Made by a program: the position numbers and the translations under genes. 64,000 nt of DNA from Streptomyces apocyni. GTDB lineage: Bacteria; Actinomycetota; Actinomycetes; Streptomycetales; Streptomycetaceae. Shown in pieces: positions 60,978-64,000 of this stretch. Under the pieces are notes generated by a model. The model saw only the letters and a program-made list of their open reading frames with translations. It made no database searches and was not told the DNA's origin. Positions within the stretch are counted from its first letter, which is position 1. Every line of letters begins with the position of its first letter. Where the stretch lies: NCBI RefSeq assembly GCF_009739465.1, contig NZ_WHOM01000045.1:248001-312000 (forward strand), written 5' to 3'.

Positions 60978-61751
60978 TCAGGAGGACCGGTCGACCGCTG
61001 TGACCAGCACGCTCACCGTTGGGTGGTCCGCGAAGGCGTCCGTGACTGACCGGCGTACGGCGCGCGCCACATCCACCGCCCGGTGGCCCGAGACGACCGC
61101 CAGCTCGATACGCACATGGCGGCCCGGAACCGCCGCGGCTCCCCGCGGCGCGGCCCGCCCGGTGATGTGCACCGCCCGGCCAAGCCCGCCCAGCGCCCCC
61201 GTCAGCCGGGCCACCCCCGCCGCCGCCTCGGCCGCGGTCGCCGCCCGTGCCTCGTCGCCCTCGCCCACCAGCGCCGCGGCCGCCGCCGTCGGGTCCGTTT
61301 CGCCCGGCGGTGACGGGGCGTCGTCCCGCCCGGCCGGGTCCGCGTCGGACGCGGCCCCGTCCAGCAGCCCTGTCACCCGCAGGTCCACCACACCGACCAG
61401 CAAGCCCAGCCGCACCTCCGCCGCCTCGGCCAGAGCCGCCCGCAACCGATCCGCCGCCACCCGAAGCGGCTCACCCGACGTGGCCGCGAACTCCGCCGAC
61501 ACCCGCAGCGGCCCAGGCGGCAGCGCGCTCGGCGGAGGCGGTACGGCGGGCTCCGCCACATCGGCCGGATCGGCCAGCGCCAGCCGGAGCCGCTCCACCC
61601 GAACGCCGGATGTGTCCGCCGCAGCCCCGCGCAGCACCCCGGCCGCCGCGCGCTCTGTGATCCAGGCACCGTCCGACGCGCCGCCCAGCGCCAGCAGTCG
61701 GCCAAGGCCGAGTTGGTCACGTACCGCCTGAGCCCACCCGTCAGCCGTCAT
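60978..61751 (-). CDS. Divergent Asp23-like protein (often called P10-family)
   Basis: A 257-residue Ala-rich protein usually annotated in Streptomyces as nucleopolyhedrovirus P10 family. It has two parts with an Asp23-like pattern: LRVSAEFAATSGEPLRVAADR (near residue 83) and RIELAVVSGHRAVDVARAVR (near 220), each followed by a helix and a V-x-V-x-V strand. An acidic Pro/Ala linker separates them. It is divergent from the Asp23 gene and probably belongs to the same envelope system. ATG at 61751 with GGTGA upstream. Confidence 0.8.
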   Translation of the reverse strand: MTADGWAQAVRDQLGLGRLLALGGASDGAWITERAAAGVLRGAAADTSGVRVERLRLALADPADVAEPAVPPPPSALPPGPLRVSAEFAATSGEPLRVAADRLRAALAEAAEVRLGLLVGVVDLRVTGLLDGAASDADPAGRDDAPSPPGETDPTAAAAALVGEGDEARAATAAEAAAGVARLTGALGGLGRAVHITGRAAPRGAAAVPGRHVRIELAVVSGHRAVDVARAVRRSVTDAFADHPTVSVLVTAVDRSS

Positions 61752-61858
61752 TTCACCAGCCTGCCGCATCCCCAGCGCGAATTGGGGCATTCACACCTAG
61801 TGTGGGCTCAAGGAGCGGACCTGACCTGACCGGACCCGTATCGATGGGGATGAACGCG

Positions 61859-62356
61859 ATGGGTGACACCGTAGAGCGCAGCACCGCAGAAGCCACGGAG
61901 AAGGATCTGCAGGGCCGGAGCACCGAGCGAGCCTCGCGCACCGGACCGACCAAGCGAGGCGGCGGCGATCCCGCGGCCCGAGGGCGTACCACCATCGCCG
62001 ACGGCGTCGTGGAGAAGATCGCCGGGATGGCCGCGCGCGACGTGGACGGCGTACACGCGATGGGCAGCGGCATCTCCCGCACCTTCGGCGCCGTACGCGA
62101 CCGTGTCCCCGGCGGCACCAAATCCGTGTCCCGGGGCGTGAAGGTCGAGGTGGGTGAGGTTCAGACAGCGCTCGACCTGGAGATCGTCGTCGAGTACGGC
62201 GTCTCGATCGTCGATGTGGCGAGCGCCGTACGGGAGAACGTCATCGCGGCCGTCGAGCGCATGACGGGACTTGAGGTCGTCGAGGTCAACATCGCGGTGG
62301 GCGACGTCAAGCTGCCCGACGAGGAAGAGGACGAGCCGGAGCAACGGCTCCAGTGA
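61859..62356 (+). CDS. Asp23/Gls24 family envelope stress protein
   Basis: A 165-residue protein. After a 50-residue charged, disordered leader comes the Asp23 domain: TTIADGVVEKIAGMAARDVDG, then LDLEIVVEYGVSIVDVASAVRE (in part) and VVEVNIAVGDVKLPDEE. In Firmicutes Asp23 coats the membrane through AmaP; the same is expected here. ATG at 61859 has GGGGA eight bases upstream; 61844 and 61850 are alternative ATGs. First gene of the operon 61859-64000. Confidence 0.93.
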   Translation: MGDTVERSTAEATEKDLQGRSTERASRTGPTKRGGGDPAARGRTTIADGVVEKIAGMAARDVDGVHAMGSGISRTFGAVRDRVPGGTKSVSRGVKVEVGEVQTALDLEIVVEYGVSIVDVASAVRENVIAAVERMTGLEVVEVNIAVGDVKLPDEEEDEPEQRLQ

Positions 62357-62366
62357 GGAGCTCGCG

Positions 62367-62564
62367 ATGAGCATGGCGGTGGTCGGCCTCCTGGCGGGCA
62401 TGGGCCTGGGCTTCGCCGCGTACTTCGGCGGGTTCGGCGCGTTCCTGCTGGTGGCGGCGCTCGGCGCGCTCGGCCTCCTGGTGGGGCGGTACGTCGACGG
62501 CGATCTGGACCTGGGTGACCTGTTCCGCGGCCGTGGTGATACCCGCGGCGACCGGCGGCGGTAG
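62367..62564 (+). CDS. Small membrane protein (DUF2273-like)
   Basis: A 65-residue protein with two adjacent helices (VVGLLAGMGLGFAAYFGGFG and FLLVAALGALGLLVGRYVDG) and a charged tail (DLGDLFRGRGD). Such small proteins accompany Asp23 and AmaP in many operons. ATG at 62367 with GAGGAG six bases upstream. Its stop shares a base with the GTG of the next gene. Confidence 0.88.
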   Translation: MSMAVVGLLAGMGLGFAAYFGGFGAFLLVAALGALGLLVGRYVDGDLDLGDLFRGRGDTRGDRRR

Positions 62565-62914
62565 TGGCGGCGACGCGGGTCGCGCCGGGCGAGCGCGGCG
62601 CGACCCGGATCGCCGACCGGGTTGTCGCGAAGATCGCCGCACGGGCGGCGGGTGAGGCGCTGCGTCACGGCACGCCCGAAGGCGCCGATATCCCGCACGC
62701 CACGGTCGTCGTCCAGCACGGCAGGGCACGGGTGCGGATCAGCCTGGAACTCGGCTTTCCCGGCGACATCGGCGGTCAGTGCGCCGCCGTACGCCGCCAG
62801 GTCAGCGAGCGGGTGGAGACGCTGACGGGTATGGACGTACGGGAGGTCACGGTCCAGGTCGAGCGGTTGCACTCGGCGGCGACGCGCGTGGCGGCACAGG
62901 AGAGGGCGCGATGA
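62564..62914 (+). CDS. Second Asp23/Gls24 family protein
   Basis: A 116-residue single-domain Asp23-like protein. TRIADRVVAKIAARAAGEAL corresponds to the N-terminal helix of the first Asp23, and RVRISLELGFPGDIGGQCAA then VREVTVQVERL to the strands. It lacks the disordered leader of the first copy. GTG start overlaps the previous stop, and its stop overlaps the next ATG (ATGA), so it is tightly coupled. Confidence 0.88.
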   Translation: MAATRVAPGERGATRIADRVVAKIAARAAGEALRHGTPEGADIPHATVVVQHGRARVRISLELGFPGDIGGQCAAVRRQVSERVETLTGMDVREVTVQVERLHSAATRVAAQERAR

Positions 62915-63648
62915 GCGAGGACGAGGACGGCGGCGCCACCGAGCGGCTGCCGATCGTCGGAAAGGCCCCAGCGGGGAAGGCCTCGCCAGGCGAGGCACCG
63001 CCAGGCGAGGCACCGCCGGGCAAAGTACCAGCGGAACTCGACCAGTCCGCCTCCGCCGCGTCCTACACACCGGTTCTCGATGACGGAGACGACGGCGACG
63101 CCAGCCCCCGTGGCCGTCTCTGGTCCACGCGCCGCGCCCCGGCAGCCGTCGTGGCCCTGCTGGTACTCGGCGCGGCCGGGCTGCTGCTGTACGACCTGGC
63201 GGCGGTACGCGCCGACCGCCCGGCCATGCGATGGCGGCGCGCACTGGCCACGGAACTCGCCGAGCGCCCGCTCGACGACCTCTGGGTCCTGGTCGGAGCG
63301 GGGCTCGCGGCCGCGATCGGCGTGTGGCTGCTGGTCCTCGTGGCCACACCGGGACAGCGCTCCGTGCTCGCGATGCGTGCCGACGCCCCTGATGTACGGG
63401 CCTGGCTCGACCGCGACGCCGCGGCGCTGGTGCTGCGCGACCGGGCCATGGAGGTGTCGGGGGTGCGGTCGGTACGGGTCCGGGTGACGCGCTCGCGGGT
63501 CGAGGCGCGCGCCGTGGCGCACTACCGGGAGCTTGACGACGTACGCACTGACCTGGACACCACGCTGAGCGAGGGCATGCGCGGGCTCGGCCTGGTGCAT
63601 GCTCCGGCGTTGTCGGTGCGGGTGGCGCGGCCGGGGAAGAGGGGCTGA
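62911..63648 (+). CDS. DUF6286 membrane protein of the Asp23 cluster
   Basis: A 245-residue protein. The first 75 residues are disordered, with SPGEAPPGEAPPGK repeats. Two helices follow (AAVVALLVLGAAGLLLYDLA and WVLVGAGLAAAIGVWLLVLV), then a C-terminal Asp23- or AmaP-like domain ending SGVRSVRVRVTRSRVEARAV. It may anchor or interact with the Asp23 proteins at the membrane. ATG overlaps the previous stop; next gene begins 3 bases after its stop. Confidence 0.88.
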   Translation: MSEDEDGGATERLPIVGKAPAGKASPGEAPPGEAPPGKVPAELDQSASAASYTPVLDDGDDGDASPRGRLWSTRRAPAAVVALLVLGAAGLLLYDLAAVRADRPAMRWRRALATELAERPLDDLWVLVGAGLAAAIGVWLLVLVATPGQRSVLAMRADAPDVRAWLDRDAAALVLRDRAMEVSGVRSVRVRVTRSRVEARAVAHYRELDDVRTDLDTTLSEGMRGLGLVHAPALSVRVARPGKRG

Positions 63649-63651
63649 GCG

Positions 63652-64000
63652 ATGCTGAGGACGGTCAACCGCGTACTGCTCGGTGTGGTGGGCCTGGCGC
63701 TGCTGGTGCTGGGCGGTGCGGTGCTCGCCACCGGGCTCGGGGCGCCGATGCCGTCCTGGTGGCTGTACGACGGGCCCGGCGACGTCCTGCTGAGCGACGC
63801 GGACCGTACGCGGTGGCGGGACGCGGGGTGGTGGTGGCCGGTGGTCTTCGCGGTGCTGGTCGCGCTGGTGCTGGTCACTCTGTGGTGGCTGCTGGCCCAG
63901 GCCCGCCGTGGCCGACTGGCCGAGGTCCTGGTCGACAGCGGCGACGGGCAGGGCGCGCTGCTGCGCGGGCGGGCGCTGGAGCGGGTGATGGTGGACGAGG
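63652..64000 (+). CDS. amaP: AmaP-like alkaline shock membrane anchor (partial)
   Basis: The 5' part (116 codons) of a gene that runs out of the window. It encodes two helices, LLGVVGLALLVLGGAVLATG and VVFAVLVALVLVTLWWLLAQ, separated by a polar, Trp-rich loop, and the start of a C-terminal domain. Topology and position match AmaP, the membrane anchor of Asp23. The C-terminal end is missing. Confidence 0.8.
   Translation, partial: MLRTVNRVLLGVVGLALLVLGGAVLATGLGAPMPSWWLYDGPGDVLLSDADRTRWRDAGWWWPVVFAVLVALVLVTLWWLLAQARRGRLAEVLVDSGDGQGALLRGRALERVMVDE

Overview
The window is a stretch of a high-GC actinobacterial chromosome, almost certainly Streptomyces. Third codon positions are nearly always G or C, GTG starts and 4-bp ATGA/GTGA gene overlaps are common, and the gene set is typical of the genus: ectoine genes ectABCD, a cobalamin block behind a B12 riboswitch, a Gbn-type nucleoid protein, an LAxTG-anchored secreted protein and an Asp23/AmaP envelope cluster. 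From memory, the order (ect genes, LAxTG protein, cob genes, pit, ABC-F, gbn, enoyl-CoA hydratase, Asp23) matches one conserved region of the S. coelicolor chromosome. No rRNA, tRNA, CRISPR array, transposase, integrase or phage gene was recognised.

Layout. 1-6.5 kb: MFS exporter, TIGR03086 protein, metallo-beta-lactamase (MBL) hydrolase, NCS2 purine permease, and an operon of a CPBP membrane protease-like protein, a PadR regulator and a HAAS/DUF2812 membrane protein. 6.5-12.7 kb: alpha-ketoglutarate semialdehyde dehydrogenase divergent from an IclR regulator, a GNAT, and a membrane protein with a two-component system. 12.8-18.4 kb: PBP2-like transpeptidase, MBL hydrolase, cytochrome P450, FrnE-like DsbA protein, class V aminotransferase. 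18.5-22 kb: ectA-ectB-ectC-ectD on the minus strand. 22.3-24.7 kb: alanine-glyoxylate-type aminotransferase and an amidohydrolase.

24.7-40.6 kb is a pectin and sugar-acid island: uronate dehydrogenase, an unknown cysteine-containing protein, a GntR regulator, a DHDPS-family lyase, an IlvD/Edd dehydratase, two ABC sugar permeases, a Gfo/Idh oxidoreductase, a PmoA-like protein (DUF6807), GH43, a sugar-binding lipoprotein, a rhamnogalacturonan acetylesterase-like esterase, pectate lyase PL1 and pectinesterase CE8. Secreted enzymes would depolymerise and deacetylate pectin, the ABC system would import fragments (no ATPase is encoded, so a shared MsiK-type ATPase is presumed), and the cytoplasmic enzymes would oxidise and dehydrate the sugar acids toward alpha-ketoglutarate. 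The semialdehyde dehydrogenase at 6.5 kb would fit as the last step.

40.8-50.8 kb: sortase-anchored secreted protein, then a minus-strand cobalamin operon (cobD/cbiB, cobQ, a 27-codon coupled ORF, a chlI-chlD-type chelatase fusion, cobO, cobB, a cobE-cobC fusion) behind a cobalamin riboswitch. 51-53.5 kb: Pit phosphate transporter behind a PHO box with a small membrane partner, and a GH25 lysozyme. 53.6-60.9 kb: class II aldolase, alpha/beta hydrolase, a conserved hypothetical, a VOC protein, an ABC-F ATPase, the Gbn homologue with a cluster of GATC sites upstream, and an enoyl-CoA hydratase. 61-64 kb: the Asp23/Gls24-AmaP envelope cluster, cut off by the window end.

The most distinctive non-gene signal is that many genes are followed at once by short tandem repeats. 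In several the repeat copies the stop codon, with periods (11, 13, 14, 17, 20) that are never a multiple of three.
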